From NCBI GenBank assembly GCA_015062805.1, contig SUTQ01000014.1:1-56821 (forward strand): a stretch of 56,821 nucleotides of DNA, given 5' to 3'. Origin of the DNA: Methanosphaera stadtmanae. Its GTDB lineage: Archaea; Methanobacteriota; Methanobacteria; Methanobacteriales; Methanobacteriaceae. Shown here piece by piece: positions 8,935 through 17,980 of this stretch. Position 1 is the first letter of the stretch; every line of letters begins with the position of its first letter. The position numbers were made by a program, and so were the translations under genes. Under the pieces are notes generated by a model. It ran no database searches. It was not told where the DNA came from and worked only from the letters and a program-made list of their open reading frames with translations.

Positions 8935-9193
8935 ATAAAGTTTAATATTTAAATATTATGATTTTTTATTAAAGTAAAATAGATTTATAAATTCATTGAA
9001 TTTTAAATCAAAAAAACAAATATAAAAACTTTTTACTAAAATAATAATTCATTTAAAAAATTTTTTATAAAATACTAAAAAATATTAAAATAAGTTATAA
9101 TTACAATAAGACAAAAAATTTTATTTTAGAAAATATTGCACAACAATAAATTATCTTTTAATTGTAAACAAATATTAAAAAATTCATTATAAT

Positions 9194-9201
9194 AATTATA
9201 T
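9194..9201 (+). promoter_or_regulatory. TATA box for pyrF, leaderless arrangement
   Basis: ATTATATA with its centre 25-26 bases before the pyrF ATG. No Shine-Dalgarno sequence is present between it and the ATG, so transcription probably begins at or next to the start codon. Confidence 0.5.
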
Positions 9202-9222
9202 ACAAAAAATATAACTAATAAT

Positions 9223-9870
9223 ATGAAAGTCAAAAATCAAATTATATTAGCTTTAGACGTTGAAGAAAAAGAAAAAGCTTATTCAATATTAGAAGACACC
9301 ACGGGCGATTTGGATACTATTAAAATTGGATACCCAATTACATTAGCGTTAGGTCCAAAAATAATTATGGATATCAAAGATAATTTTGATGTGAAAATAA
9401 TTGCCGATTTTAAAGTAGCAGATATTGATGCCACCAATGAAAAAATTGTAAGAAATACATTAAATTATGGGGCTGACTCAATAATTGTCCATGGATTTAC
9501 AGGAGAAGATAGTGTTACTGCTTGTAAAGAAGCTGCTGAAAATTTAGGAAAAGAAATTTTCTTACTTACTGAAATGTCACATCCAGGAGCTGATAGATTT
9601 TTAAAACCAGTATCATTAGATATTGCTAAAATGGGTGTTGAATTAGGTATAACTAATTATGTTGCTCCTGCAACCAAATTAGATCGACTGAAAAAAATAA
9701 GAGAAATAGTTGGAAAAGATGCTTTTATAATTTCCCCCGGTGTAGGTTTCCAAGGTGGTGAAGCAAAGGATACATTAAACTATGCTAATGCTGCAATAAT
9801 AGGCCGAAGCATATACAATTCAGAATCACCTCAAGAAGCTTTGAAAGAAATCATTAAATCTATTGGTTAA
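9223..9870 (+). CDS. pyrF: Orotidine 5'-phosphate decarboxylase
   Basis: 215 residues. The catalytic D-x-K-x-x-D motif is in IIADFKVADIDATN (Asp/Lys/Asp array), the N-terminal ILALDVE strand carries the ribose-contacting Asp, and the C-terminal SPGVGFQGG and IIGRSIY segments bind phosphate. It closely follows the pattern of the Methanothermobacter enzyme. The protein decarboxylates OMP to UMP, the last step of pyrimidine synthesis. Its final 15 codons overlap the 3' end of the convergent membrane-protein gene. It lacks a ribosome-binding site and is probably translated from a leaderless mRNA. Confidence 0.95.
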   Translation: MKVKNQIILALDVEEKEKAYSILEDTTGDLDTIKIGYPITLALGPKIIMDIKDNFDVKIIADFKVADIDATNEKIVRNTLNYGADSIIVHGFTGEDSVTACKEAAENLGKEIFLLTEMSHPGADRFLKPVSLDIAKMGVELGITNYVAPATKLDRLKKIREIVGKDAFIISPGVGFQGGEAKDTLNYANAAIIGRSIYNSESPQEALKEIIKSIG

Positions 9871-10428
9871 TTCTTCTGAAAATTCATAACCTAAATCAAA
9901 TAAGTAAAAGTATATTATTGTAATCGGTTGAAAAAATAAAAAACCATCTAAAATAGTATTTGGAAATACTATTTTAATCAAAGTTAATAAAGACAAAATA
10001 AATATGGTTATCTTCATCACATAACGGTATTTAAGTAGTTTATCAATGTTACTTAAATATCCAAATTTTTCCTCTTTTTCATCCATTAAATCATTTCCTT
10101 TTTCATCAAGATATGCTGCAATCGTACATAATATTAAGCAATACCAACTAAACTGTGGAATACCCATTATATACAACAAAATTACAAAAAGTACTGCTGA
10201 TAGCAAATGATTTAAATTATCTACCTTAAAAGCTAAGGCTGTACCCACCAAAATACTTATAAATATGCATGCAGCATCCCCATTATAAGAGGAAACAAAT
10301 AATGTAAAAAACACGCAAAGAATTCCGGTAATTATAGCCAAAGGCAAATTATCTTTTTCATCAACAAATTCATCAGAAGTTTTCATGAAATATCCTGATA
10401 AAGCAAAACATATTGCATCTAAAATCAT
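9826..10428 (-). CDS. Conserved hypothetical membrane protein
   Basis: 200 residues with about six hydrophobic segments (for example 31-47, 52-68, 75-90, 94-108, 136-155, 163-178) and a charged loop near 108-130. No catalytic motif is recognised and I cannot name a family. The ATG has AGGTAATACC immediately upstream, and the gene is 8 bases downstream of dys on the same strand, so it is probably co-transcribed with dys. Its last 45 bases overlap the end of pyrF on the other strand. Confidence 0.7.
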   Translation of the reverse strand: MILDAICFALSGYFMKTSDEFVDEKDNLPLAIITGILCVFFTLFVSSYNGDAACIFISILVGTALAFKVDNLNHLLSAVLFVILLYIMGIPQFSWYCLILCTIAAYLDEKGNDLMDEKEEKFGYLSNIDKLLKYRYVMKITIFILSLLTLIKIVFPNTILDGFLFFQPITIIYFYLFDLGYEFSEELTNRFNDFFQSFLR

Positions 10429-10436
10429 GGTATTAC

Positions 10437-11354
10437 CTAACTTATTTTATCTAGTGCTCCTGCAACAATTAATGGGAATAAAACTGTTGCATCACCAACA
10501 ACTGTTACCAGATTTGAACCTTTTTTAGCTTTTGCCCATGATTTTGCTTCTTCAAGCGGTGCTCCACTTAAACTACCACCTTCACTTCTATCCAAAGTAA
10601 TTTGAATACCTGCATCTATCCCACCAGTAAGTATGTTTGATGCCAATGTGTAATGTTTTGGAAGTCCACCACCCAACATACAGGCTGTTACTTTTTTAGA
10701 GTCATATACAAAATCAGACAAATAAGCCATATCTCCCACAGCACTAATCGTAAAATCATGATCTTGACAATATATCCACAATTGAAGTCCAATCATACAA
10801 TCAATTAATCCCGGAGCAAATATAGGTACATTTTTTCTTGCAGCTGTTGCAATAAATGATTCTTCATCTTCAATCAACATACCTATTTCATATATAAACT
10901 TTTGTATGGAAATTGTATCATATTTTTCATTTATTTTCTCAAAAATCTTATGAATTTCTTCTTCAAAAACTTCAAAGTCAGTAGATTTTGTATATATATC
11001 TGCTATTCTACCCATTCCATTATCCTGTAATGTTTCATCATCTTGACCTGTACTAACATAATGTCTTCCCCCAAATGATTCAACCAAATCATGAGTTAAA
11101 TTAGCTCCACTGGATATGATTAAATCCACATATCCATTGTATACCAAATCACGTACAACTTTTCTTAATCCTCCGGGAATCATTGGCCCAGCCAAACTTA
11201 AAAAAACTTTTGTTTCATCATCTTTCATAGAGTCTGCTAAAAGATTCGTGGCATGAGCTATTCTTCCAGCTCCCAAAACACCAGAATCATCTAATTGTTT
11301 CATAAAATCTGAGATTGACATATTATTTGTAATTTCTAAATGTTTAACTTTCAT
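10437..11354 (-). CDS. dys: Deoxyhypusine synthase
   Basis: 305 residues. The spermidine/NAD site is recognisable: an S-G-A-N-L-T-H-D segment near 80, the D-G-S-D/S-E-G-like block (RSEGGSLSGAP), and E-A-K-S-W-A-K holding the lysine that forms the covalent intermediate. Human DHS has SWGK at this place. The enzyme transfers an aminobutyl group from spermidine to a lysine of aIF5A. Length is typical of archaeal homologues. It lies between an HTH-CBS regulator and a membrane-protein gene on the same strand. Confidence 0.92.
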   Translation of the reverse strand: MKVKHLEITNNMSISDFMKQLDDSGVLGAGRIAHATNLLADSMKDDETKVFLSLAGPMIPGGLRKVVRDLVYNGYVDLIISSGANLTHDLVESFGGRHYVSTGQDDETLQDNGMGRIADIYTKSTDFEVFEEEIHKIFEKINEKYDTISIQKFIYEIGMLIEDEESFIATAARKNVPIFAPGLIDCMIGLQLWIYCQDHDFTISAVGDMAYLSDFVYDSKKVTACMLGGGLPKHYTLASNILTGGIDAGIQITLDRSEGGSLSGAPLEEAKSWAKAKKGSNLVTVVGDATVLFPLIVAGALDKIS

Positions 11355-11406
11355 AAAAAAATCCTCAAAAATAATAAAATATAAAAAGAAAAAAATTAAT
11401 GAAAAA

Positions 11407-12297
11407 TTAGGAATCGTAAGTAAATGTCACTAATCTACGTAAAATACCAGAAAATGTTAACATTCCTGTTATTTCTTCTTTTTCGTTTAACAACAATAAT
11501 AAAGATACATCCTTATTATACATCGTGGACATACTATGCATTAATGAATTTGTTTCTTTAGCTATGGCAACATTTTCTTCCATTAATTCTTTTGCTTTTG
11601 CATCAAAATTATTTTTTGACACACTTTCAATGACATCAGAATATTTTACTACTCCTTTTATTTCATTATCGACAATTACGGGTACTGCTTTAATTTGCTT
11701 GTCTATCATTATCTTGGAAATTTCTGTCAAACTTACATCATAATCTACAGAACAATCCAATGGAGTTGACAATTCTTTTACTTGAATGTTAGGTATACTG
11801 AGTATTCCTTCAGTTCTAATTAGTAATGCGTTGTCAACATCATCCCTTCCTATTATTGTACCTAGAACTGTTAAATTATTTACGGGAGTAGGGCCGATTT
11901 TAATTTTGTTATCAAGATCCAATTGCTTAATATCCCCTAAAACTGTGATGGTTGCTTCGCAGTCTCCAGGTCGGATAATATTTGTAAATTCAATTTTATT
12001 TACAGATACATCAGATATTAATTCATCGTTCACATGAATTGGTACATGAATTTCACAAGGATCATTTTCAATATTCATAGTATGATAAGCTTCGAGAGTA
12101 GGTTTATATCCTCCTCTAGGACCTGGTACTCCCTGAACCAAACCCAAACTGCGTAATGACTGCATTTGATTTCTAATTGTTCCGGAATTTCGTCCCATTA
12201 ATTCTGCAATATTTTCACATTTTACGGATGTACATTTTGATTTTCTGTATAAGTTAATTAAAGTCTGCAATATCTCTTTTTGAACTGAAGTTAACAA
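11407..12297 (-). CDS. HTH transcriptional regulator with two CBS domains
   Basis: About 296 residues. An N-terminal winged helix (1-75; SVQKEILQTLINLYR, then a G-x-I-R-N-Q-M-Q recognition helix and a G-P-R-G-G-Y wing) is followed by a beta-rich middle region (80-180) and a tandem CBS pair (about 185-296). CBS pairs usually sense adenine nucleotides or SAM, so this is probably a DNA-binding metabolic sensor. GTG at 12306 is possible, but TTG at 12297 has AAGGTGG five bases upstream and is preferred. It sits 52 bases upstream of dys on the same strand. Confidence 0.82.
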   Translation of the reverse strand: MLTSVQKEILQTLINLYRKSKCTSVKCENIAELMGRNSGTIRNQMQSLRSLGLVQGVPGPRGGYKPTLEAYHTMNIENDPCEIHVPIHVNDELISDVSVNKIEFTNIIRPGDCEATITVLGDIKQLDLDNKIKIGPTPVNNLTVLGTIIGRDDVDNALLIRTEGILSIPNIQVKELSTPLDCSVDYDVSLTEISKIMIDKQIKAVPVIVDNEIKGVVKYSDVIESVSKNNFDAKAKELMEENVAIAKETNSLMHSMSTMYNKDVSLLLLLNEKEEITGMLTFSGILRRLVTFTYDS

Positions 12298-12555
12298 TTC
12301 TACCACCTTAAGAAGTATACTAGTATGTTAATGAATTAATATAAAAGCCTCAATAAAATATATCTGAATATATTTTTATATTTGATATAATAAAAATGTT
12401 ATGATAAATAATGACAAATTATTATTTCAAAAGATATAATATGAATTAAAAAGAAAAATAGTATCTATATAATATTAAATTTATAAAAAGATATATTCTA
12501 AAAAGATAAACCAATATAATTAATCATTATTAATTAGTTTTTATGGGTGTAATTA

Positions 12556-14154
12556 ATGAGCTTTATAGAAGTAAAAAATGTTACAAAAAAATTCGATAAT
12601 GAAGCTGTGCTAAAAAATATCAGCATAGATATTTATGAAGGAGAAGTACTTGGTGTTCTCGGTAGAAGTGGATCAGGTAAATCCGTATTATTAAATATGC
12701 TAAGAGGTATACCAGAATACGAACCGGACGAAGGTGAAGTAATATACCACGTGACAGAATGTTCAAAATGTCATCGCGTAGATGTTCCTTCTAAAGCAAA
12801 CACATCATGTTCCTGTGGTGGAAAATTAGAAGAAAAAGAAATAAACTTATGGAAAAGTTCCCGTTCTGAATTTGCTGCAATAAAAAGACGAATTTCAATC
12901 ATGTTACAAAGAACATTCGCTTTGTATGAAGAAAAAACAGTTATTGAAAATATTATGCAATCTTTTGAAGACCAAAGAGATCCAGATAATATTAACAAAG
13001 CTATCAACTTACTTAAAATTACAAAAATGGAACACAGAACAACCCACGTAGCACGTGATTTGAGTGGTGGAGAAAAACAGAGAATTGTATTGGCAAGACA
13101 ATTAGCTAAAAACCCTATGTTATTCCTAGCAGATGAACCTACCGGAACATTAGATCCAAAAACTGCAAAAGTTATCCACAAAGCGTTATTAAATGGTGTA
13201 AAAGATAAAAACATAACCATGATTATCAACTCCCACTGGCCAGAAGTAATTAAAGATTTATCTGATAGAGTAATCTGGTTAGAAAAAGGAGAAATAGTTG
13301 AAGATGGCGAACCAGACGGAATTGTTGAAAAATTTGTAGAAGAAATTCCATTACCTAAAAAACATGAAAGTGTAGCAATTGGTGATCCATTAATAAGAAT
13401 GGTTGACTTAAAGAAATATTACTTCTCTGTAACACGTGGTGTAGTAAAATCCGTAGATGGAGTTACATTAACTATTAATGAAGGAGAAATTGCAAGTATA
13501 GTTGGTTTAAGTGGTGCTGGAAAAACAACATTATCTAAACTTATAGCAGGACTTATTGAACCAAGTGATGGAGAAATAGAAGTTAGATTAGGTGAAGAAT
13601 GGATTGATATCGCCAAAAAAGGACCACAACACAGAGGACGTGTAACACCACACATTGGATTATTACACCAAGATTTCAGTTTATATCCATATAAAACCAT
13701 ATTAGGTAACTTAACAGATGCTATTAGCTTAGATTTACCATTAGAATTTGCAAAAATGAAATCATTACATGTATTAACAGCAGTAGGATTTAAAGAAGAA
13801 GAAGCTGCTTCATTACTTGAAAAATATCCTGATCAAATGAGTGGGGGAGAAAGACACCGCGTAGCTATTGCTCAAGTATTGATTAAAGAACCTAATATTG
13901 TTATATTAGATGAACCTACCGGTACTATGGATCCTATTACTAGAAGACATGTAACTGAATCGATTTTAAATGCTCGTGAAGAATTAGATCAAACTTTCGT
14001 AATTATTTCACACGATATGGACTTTGTACTTGAATGTTGTGATTCAGCAGCATTAATGCGTGATGGAAAATTATTAGACCATGGAAAACCAGAAGAGATT
14101 GTTGAACAATTAACATCCCAAGAAAAAACCAAAATGCTTAATAAACAATTATAA
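12556..14154 (+). CDS. atwA: Methyl-coenzyme M reductase activation component A2
   Basis: 532 residues with two ABC ATPase domains. Domain 1: Walker A GRSGSGKS (36-43), a Cys insertion with C-x2-C (69, 72) and C-x-C (85, 87) that may bind a metal, signature LSGGE (169-173), Walker B LFLADEP. Domain 2: Walker A GLSGAGKT (317-324), signature MSGGE, Walker B IVILDEP. There are no membrane segments. This architecture is component A2, the ATP-dependent factor that reductively activates the Ni(I) F430 centre of methyl-coenzyme M reductase. It is a methanogen marker gene. GGGTGTAATTA precedes the ATG. Confidence 0.94.
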   Translation: MSFIEVKNVTKKFDNEAVLKNISIDIYEGEVLGVLGRSGSGKSVLLNMLRGIPEYEPDEGEVIYHVTECSKCHRVDVPSKANTSCSCGGKLEEKEINLWKSSRSEFAAIKRRISIMLQRTFALYEEKTVIENIMQSFEDQRDPDNINKAINLLKITKMEHRTTHVARDLSGGEKQRIVLARQLAKNPMLFLADEPTGTLDPKTAKVIHKALLNGVKDKNITMIINSHWPEVIKDLSDRVIWLEKGEIVEDGEPDGIVEKFVEEIPLPKKHESVAIGDPLIRMVDLKKYYFSVTRGVVKSVDGVTLTINEGEIASIVGLSGAGKTTLSKLIAGLIEPSDGEIEVRLGEEWIDIAKKGPQHRGRVTPHIGLLHQDFSLYPYKTILGNLTDAISLDLPLEFAKMKSLHVLTAVGFKEEEAASLLEKYPDQMSGGERHRVAIAQVLIKEPNIVILDEPTGTMDPITRRHVTESILNAREELDQTFVIISHDMDFVLECCDSAALMRDGKLLDHGKPEEIVEQLTSQEKTKMLNKQL

Positions 14155-14173
14155 TCTCTCCTTCCACCCATTT

Positions 14174-14195
14174 ACTATTTTTAATTTTTTGAATA
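14174..14195 (+). terminator. T-tract terminator after atwA
   Basis: Two T-runs (five and six T) beginning about 20 bases after the atwA stop, in an otherwise gene-free 127-base gap before the convergent cofH gene. Confidence 0.4.
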
Positions 14196-14281
14196 ACGAT
14201 CTTAAAACAGATAAGGAAATATTAAAATTATTTTTCAAGAAAAATTAGATTAAAAAGATTAAAAAAAAGAATTTTAAAAAA

Positions 14282-15331
14282 TTACAAATATTCATATTTT
14301 GTGTTACGTTCTTGAGGAATTCTACCAATATCAGCAATAATCTGTTTAATTTTATCTGTAGGGAAATAACCACCAAATTCAGAACCTGCTGCAATAGATA
14401 TTTTATCCTCAAACATAGTTCCACCAATATCATTAGCCCCACAATTTAAAGCCAATTGTGTCATTTTATAACCTAATTTTACCCAAGAAACTTGTATATT
14501 TGGAATTGTTTTTCCAAGAATTATTCGTGAAATTGCATGAAGTTTTAAATCCTCAATAGCCGTTGCCCCATTGCATGTTTTACCCAATTCATTATTTTCA
14601 CTTAGAAATGTTAATGGAACAAATTCAGTAAAGCCTTTTGTTTCCTCTTGAATTTCCTTCAATAAAAATAAATGACTGATTCTATCTTCCCAAGATTCAA
14701 CAGTACCATACATCATTGTTGAAGTTGTCTTAATTCCTAATTCATGTGCTTCTTTAATTACATCAACCCATTCTTGAGTTTTCAATTTATTTGGACATAT
14801 CTTCTCACGAACAGAATCAACTAATATTTCAGCTGAAGCACCAGTCATGGTATCCATACCCGCATCCTTTAACTGTTTTAATGCTTCATATGTAGTTATA
14901 TCAGAATTTTTAGCCGTTTGAAAAACTTCTGCAGGAGATAATGCATGTAAACATATATCATATTTGTCCTTTATCTCTTTAATCAAATCACAATAATAAT
15001 TTATATCCATTTCCTTTGTTATTCCACCGAATAAACAAATCTCTGTGGCTCCAGCAGATTTTGCTTGTGAAATACTATCCAAAATTTCCTCGTTTGTCAT
15101 CCAATAATTTTCAAAATTGTGAAATGAACAAAATTTACAACCAATCATACACTTATCAGTAATATCTATTGCTTTATTAACAACAAATGTTACAACATCA
15201 CCATTGATTTTTTTTCTTAAATTATCTGCAGTATCAAACAATTGAAATTGATTTGAAGAATGAATTAACTCCTTAGCTACATCAGGAGTAATTTCATCAT
15301 CTAAAGCTTTATAAAAAATATTATCCAACAT
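14282..15331 (-). CDS. cofH: FO synthase subunit 2 (5-amino-6-(D-ribitylamino)uracil--L-tyrosine 4-hydroxyphenyl transferase)
   Basis: 349 residues. Radical SAM cluster C-x3-C-x2-C at Cys61, 65 and 68 (CMIGCKFC), followed by S-F-H-N, an E-I-C-L-F-G-G segment, and C-terminal motifs of the FO synthase family (LALNCGANDIGGTM, GRIPQERNTKYE). CofH joins tyrosine to 5-amino-6-ribitylaminouracil; with CofG it makes FO, the chromophore of coenzyme F420. The N-x-x-x-x-G ending distinguishes it from MqnC-type enzymes in a methanogen context. CofG is not in the window. GGGGTATGTGATTCA precedes the ATG. Confidence 0.9.
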   Translation of the reverse strand: MLDNIFYKALDDEITPDVAKELIHSSNQFQLFDTADNLRKKINGDVVTFVVNKAIDITDKCMIGCKFCSFHNFENYWMTNEEILDSISQAKSAGATEICLFGGITKEMDINYYCDLIKEIKDKYDICLHALSPAEVFQTAKNSDITTYEALKQLKDAGMDTMTGASAEILVDSVREKICPNKLKTQEWVDVIKEAHELGIKTTSTMMYGTVESWEDRISHLFLLKEIQEETKGFTEFVPLTFLSENNELGKTCNGATAIEDLKLHAISRIILGKTIPNIQVSWVKLGYKMTQLALNCGANDIGGTMFEDKISIAAGSEFGGYFPTDKIKQIIADIGRIPQERNTKYEYL

Positions 15332-15449
15332 TGAATCACATACCCCTAAAATAATAATGTGGTCCTTAAAATTAGATTTGAATAATATAATTAAAATAAT
15401 TTTGTAAAAAATAGTATTTAAAAAAGATATATAAAAAAAAGAGAATAAT

Positions 15450-15746
15450 CTATTGTGGTAAATGTAATTTCCATAAGTAATAGATTTCTTCTATTTTATC
15501 CTGTTTTTTAGAACGTTTTTTAGATTTCTTTTTAAGAGTAGATTCTTCACCAGTCCAGTCATCAACTACTTCATCCAAGTATTTTGCAATTTCTTCATCA
15601 TAATAACGGGTACCTATAGTATAATATTCTGGTTCATTACGAATGTAAATTATACCACTTTTTTCTTTTTCGTCCATACCTCGTCCTTTTTCATCCATAA
15701 TTTCAGTAATTTTTATTAATGTGTCGTAATATTTTTCTGCTACCAT
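15450..15746 (-). CDS. Small protein of unknown function
   Basis: 98 residues, no family recognised. It has a mixed charged N-terminal half (IMDEKGRGMDEKEKSG), a central IIYIRNEPEYYTIGTRYYDEE segment, an acidic stretch, then a very basic patch (KKKSKKRSKKQ near 72-83) and a W-K-L-H-L tail. It is soluble by composition. The gene is supported by a strong ribosome-binding site, AAGGAGATATC, three bases before the ATG. It stands alone between cofH and ribL. Confidence 0.65.
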   Translation of the reverse strand: MVAEKYYDTLIKITEIMDEKGRGMDEKEKSGIIYIRNEPEYYTIGTRYYDEEIAKYLDEVVDDWTGEESTLKKKSKKRSKKQDKIEEIYYLWKLHLPQ

Positions 15747-15821
15747 GAAGATATCTCCTTAAATTATCATAAATTAATATTATTTATATATCTATTTAAT
15801 ATATTATATTAATTTATTGTA

Positions 15822-16268
15822 TTATTCACAATTTTCAAAAACTTTTTCATCAAAATGGGTTCTTTTGATTTTTTTAATTATTTTACATGAACTATCTAAT
15901 TCAAATTTTTTATAATCTTTTATTTTCACTACTTTACAATAAAGACCTATCTCATTTAACTGTTTTTGAAGTTTTTCAGGTGAAAACTTTTGATCAGGAC
16001 CAATTGCTATTATATCAGGTTTTTTTTCTTTAACTATTTTAAAAGGATCTGTTTCATCCCCAACAAATACTTCATCAACAACCCTTAATTTAGAAATCAT
16101 TTCTGCACGTTGTTCCTGATTCATAATTGGAACTCTTTTGTGTTTTTCAACCGTTTTGTCTGTTGCAATAACAACAAATAATTCGGCGTCAACACCACCT
16201 AATTTTTTTGCTTCTTCCAAATAAAAAGCGTGACCTGGATGAATAATATCAAATGTTCCAGAAGCCAT
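15822..16268 (-). CDS. ribL: FAD synthase (archaeal RibL type cytidylyltransferase family)
   Basis: 148 residues. Nucleotidyltransferase signature GTFDIIHPGH (HxGH at 10-13) near the N-terminus, an R-V-P-I-M-N-Q-E-Q-R-A-E-M-I helix, and a C-terminal Cys. This pattern matches RibL, which adenylylates FMN to FAD in methanogens. The start is odd: AGGAGGAGG ends 13 bases before the ATG, an in-frame TAG overlaps that site, and two ATT codons (16280 and 16277) are the only other possible starts with proper spacing. An N-terminus IKVMASGTFD would resemble homologues. hisA ends 24 bases upstream. Confidence 0.84.
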   Translation of the reverse strand: MASGTFDIIHPGHAFYLEEAKKLGGVDAELFVVIATDKTVEKHKRVPIMNQEQRAEMISKLRVVDEVFVGDETDPFKIVKEKKPDIIAIGPDQKFSPEKLQKQLNEIGLYCKVVKIKDYKKFELDSSCKIIKKIKRTHFDEKVFENCE

Positions 16269-16292
16269 TACTTTAATAATATCCTCCTCCTA

Positions 16293-17006
16293 TTACTGTT
16301 GAAATTGAAGAGTATCTTCAAAGTTAATTAAACCTTTGTATAATGCTGAACCAATCACCACATAATCTGTTTCTAATTCAGATAATACTTTTAAATCATC
16401 CAAAGAGGTTATTCCACCAGAATATATTATAGGAATCGATAAATTTAATAATAATTCTTTAACTGGATTTAAATCTATTCCATTTAATAAACCTTCAACA
16501 TCCACATTAGTAAATAATATGGAACCTGCTCCTTTCTCTTCAAATATTTTTGCATATTCCAATGGTGTTTTATCAGTGAATTCCGTCCATCCATGAGTTA
16601 CAACTTTATTTTCTTTACTATCCAATGAAACACAAATTCTTTCAGACCCATATTCCTCTGCCAATTGCTCAATATATTCAGGATTTTTAATTGCCATTGT
16701 ACCAATTATTACAGTAGATATCCCAGCATCCAATAACCTTTTTGCATCATCCAATGTTCGAATTCCACCACCCATCTGAATAGGAACTTCTGATTTTTCA
16801 ATGATTTTTTTTACAATACTTAAATTTTCCCCACTACCTAAAGCACCATCTAAATCTACAACGTGTAATCGTTTTGCACCTTTCTGAACCCATTGTAAAG
16901 CTACTTCCTCAGGATTATCAATTATGACTTGTTCTGTCCCAGGTTCTCCCTGAACTAATTGAACACATTTTCCATTTTTTAAATCAACAGCTGGTATAAT
17001 AATCAT
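16293..17006 (-). CDS. hisA: Phosphoribosylformimino-5-aminoimidazole carboxamide ribotide isomerase
   Basis: 237 residues, a complete (beta/alpha)8 barrel. The first catalytic Asp is in IPAVDLKNGKCVQL (residue 8), the second in the CVSLDSKENKVVTHGW strand near 128. Phosphate sites GGGIRT and YSGGIT are present, the halves being the known HisA/HisF repeat. It catalyses the fourth step of histidine synthesis. GAGTTGATTTA precedes the ATG. The gene is 24 bases upstream of ribL on the same strand; no other his genes are in the window. Confidence 0.95.
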   Translation of the reverse strand: MIIIPAVDLKNGKCVQLVQGEPGTEQVIIDNPEEVALQWVQKGAKRLHVVDLDGALGSGENLSIVKKIIEKSEVPIQMGGGIRTLDDAKRLLDAGISTVIIGTMAIKNPEYIEQLAEEYGSERICVSLDSKENKVVTHGWTEFTDKTPLEYAKIFEEKGAGSILFTNVDVEGLLNGIDLNPVKELLLNLSIPIIYSGGITSLDDLKVLSELETDYVVIGSALYKGLINFEDTLQFQQ

Positions 17007-17144
17007 TAAATCAACTCATTTAGACTAATTAATAATAGTATATAAAATCAAATATTACTATTTTTCTAAATAAAAATTAAAATGATTTATGTTATAATTA
17101 ACATAAATTATTAATAATAAAAAAATAAATGAGATTGGTAATAA

Positions 17145-17972
17145 ATGAGAAGAGTTGCATTAAAAATTGCATATATCGGAAGCAAATTCCATGGATATCA
17201 ACGTCAACCAAAATATAGGACAGTTGAAGGTGAACTGTTAAATGCATTTTTTGAAGCTGGTGTAATAGAAGACACGTGGAAAGCACATTATTCAGTTGCT
17301 GGGAGAACTGATAAAGGAGTGCATTCTACAGGAAATGTAATATCATTTATTACTGATGAACCAATCAGATTAAACTATTTAAACGGATTATTACCAAAAG
17401 ACATTAAAATAATTGGTGAAGCAAAAGTTCCTTATGGATTTAAAGTAAGATTTCCATTATCAAGAACATATACATATATACAACCATTTAATCCATTTGA
17501 AAATAACCAGTTAGATTTTGAAAAAATGGAAAAAGCCATGGAATATTTTGTGGGAGAACATAATTTTAGAAATTTTTCAAAAAGACATGAAAAAAATCCA
17601 AATAGAAAAATTATTGATATGGATATGAAAGTAGATGAAAATATAATGGTATTCACTGTTGTTGGTGAAAGTTTCTTATGGAATATGGTTAGAAAAATGG
17701 TTACTTCCTTACTTTTAGTTGGTGAAAACAAACTAGAAATCAAAGATATTGAAAAATTATTACAACCTATTGAATTAAGAGAAACCATTAGATTACAGCC
17801 TGCTCCAGCTAATGGATTAATTTTAAGTGATATGAATTATAAGAACATTAAATTCAAGGAACATGAATATTCAAAAAATAAACTTATTGAAGAATTAAAA
17901 AAACAATTCATAATTAATGAACAAAAAAAATATGCTGATGCGAAAATTATTGACATACTAAGTGGAAATTAA
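17145..17972 (+). CDS. truA: tRNA pseudouridine synthase A
   Basis: 275 residues. The catalytic Asp56 lies in AGRTDKGVHS, and a conserved F-L-W-N-M-V-R-K-M-V segment is present near 176. The N-terminal ALKIAYIGSKFHGYQRQP is also typical. It isomerises U38-U40 of the tRNA anticodon arm. The upstream sequence has only a weak ribosome-binding site (GATTGGT). It is the first gene of a plus-strand series with 6-11 base spacings, truA-wecB-wecC-mfnD-mfnF. Confidence 0.93.
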   Translation: MRRVALKIAYIGSKFHGYQRQPKYRTVEGELLNAFFEAGVIEDTWKAHYSVAGRTDKGVHSTGNVISFITDEPIRLNYLNGLLPKDIKIIGEAKVPYGFKVRFPLSRTYTYIQPFNPFENNQLDFEKMEKAMEYFVGEHNFRNFSKRHEKNPNRKIIDMDMKVDENIMVFTVVGESFLWNMVRKMVTSLLLVGENKLEIKDIEKLLQPIELRETIRLQPAPANGLILSDMNYKNIKFKEHEYSKNKLIEELKKQFIINEQKKYADAKIIDILSGN

Positions 17973-17980
17973 GTGGTATT

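Larger units (their letters stand above)
8836..9222. other. Divergent intergenic region between cbiM and pyrF
   Basis: About 390 bases at very low GC, holding the promoters of both divergent genes and several inverted repeats (8894-8907, 8916-8934, 8943-8958, 8989-9003). No reading frame or GC-raised RNA candidate is visible. Confidence 0.6.

Noticed and set aside
8836-9222. Cobalamin or nickel riboswitch in front of cbiM
   Set aside because: No GC-containing conserved core or B12-box-like sequence is present; the region is almost all A/T with only simple dyads, and such riboswitches are rare in archaea.
12771-13229. A 152-codon minus-strand frame within atwA
   Set aside because: Antisense to a conserved ABC domain; composition is that of a complementary strand, with no start signal.
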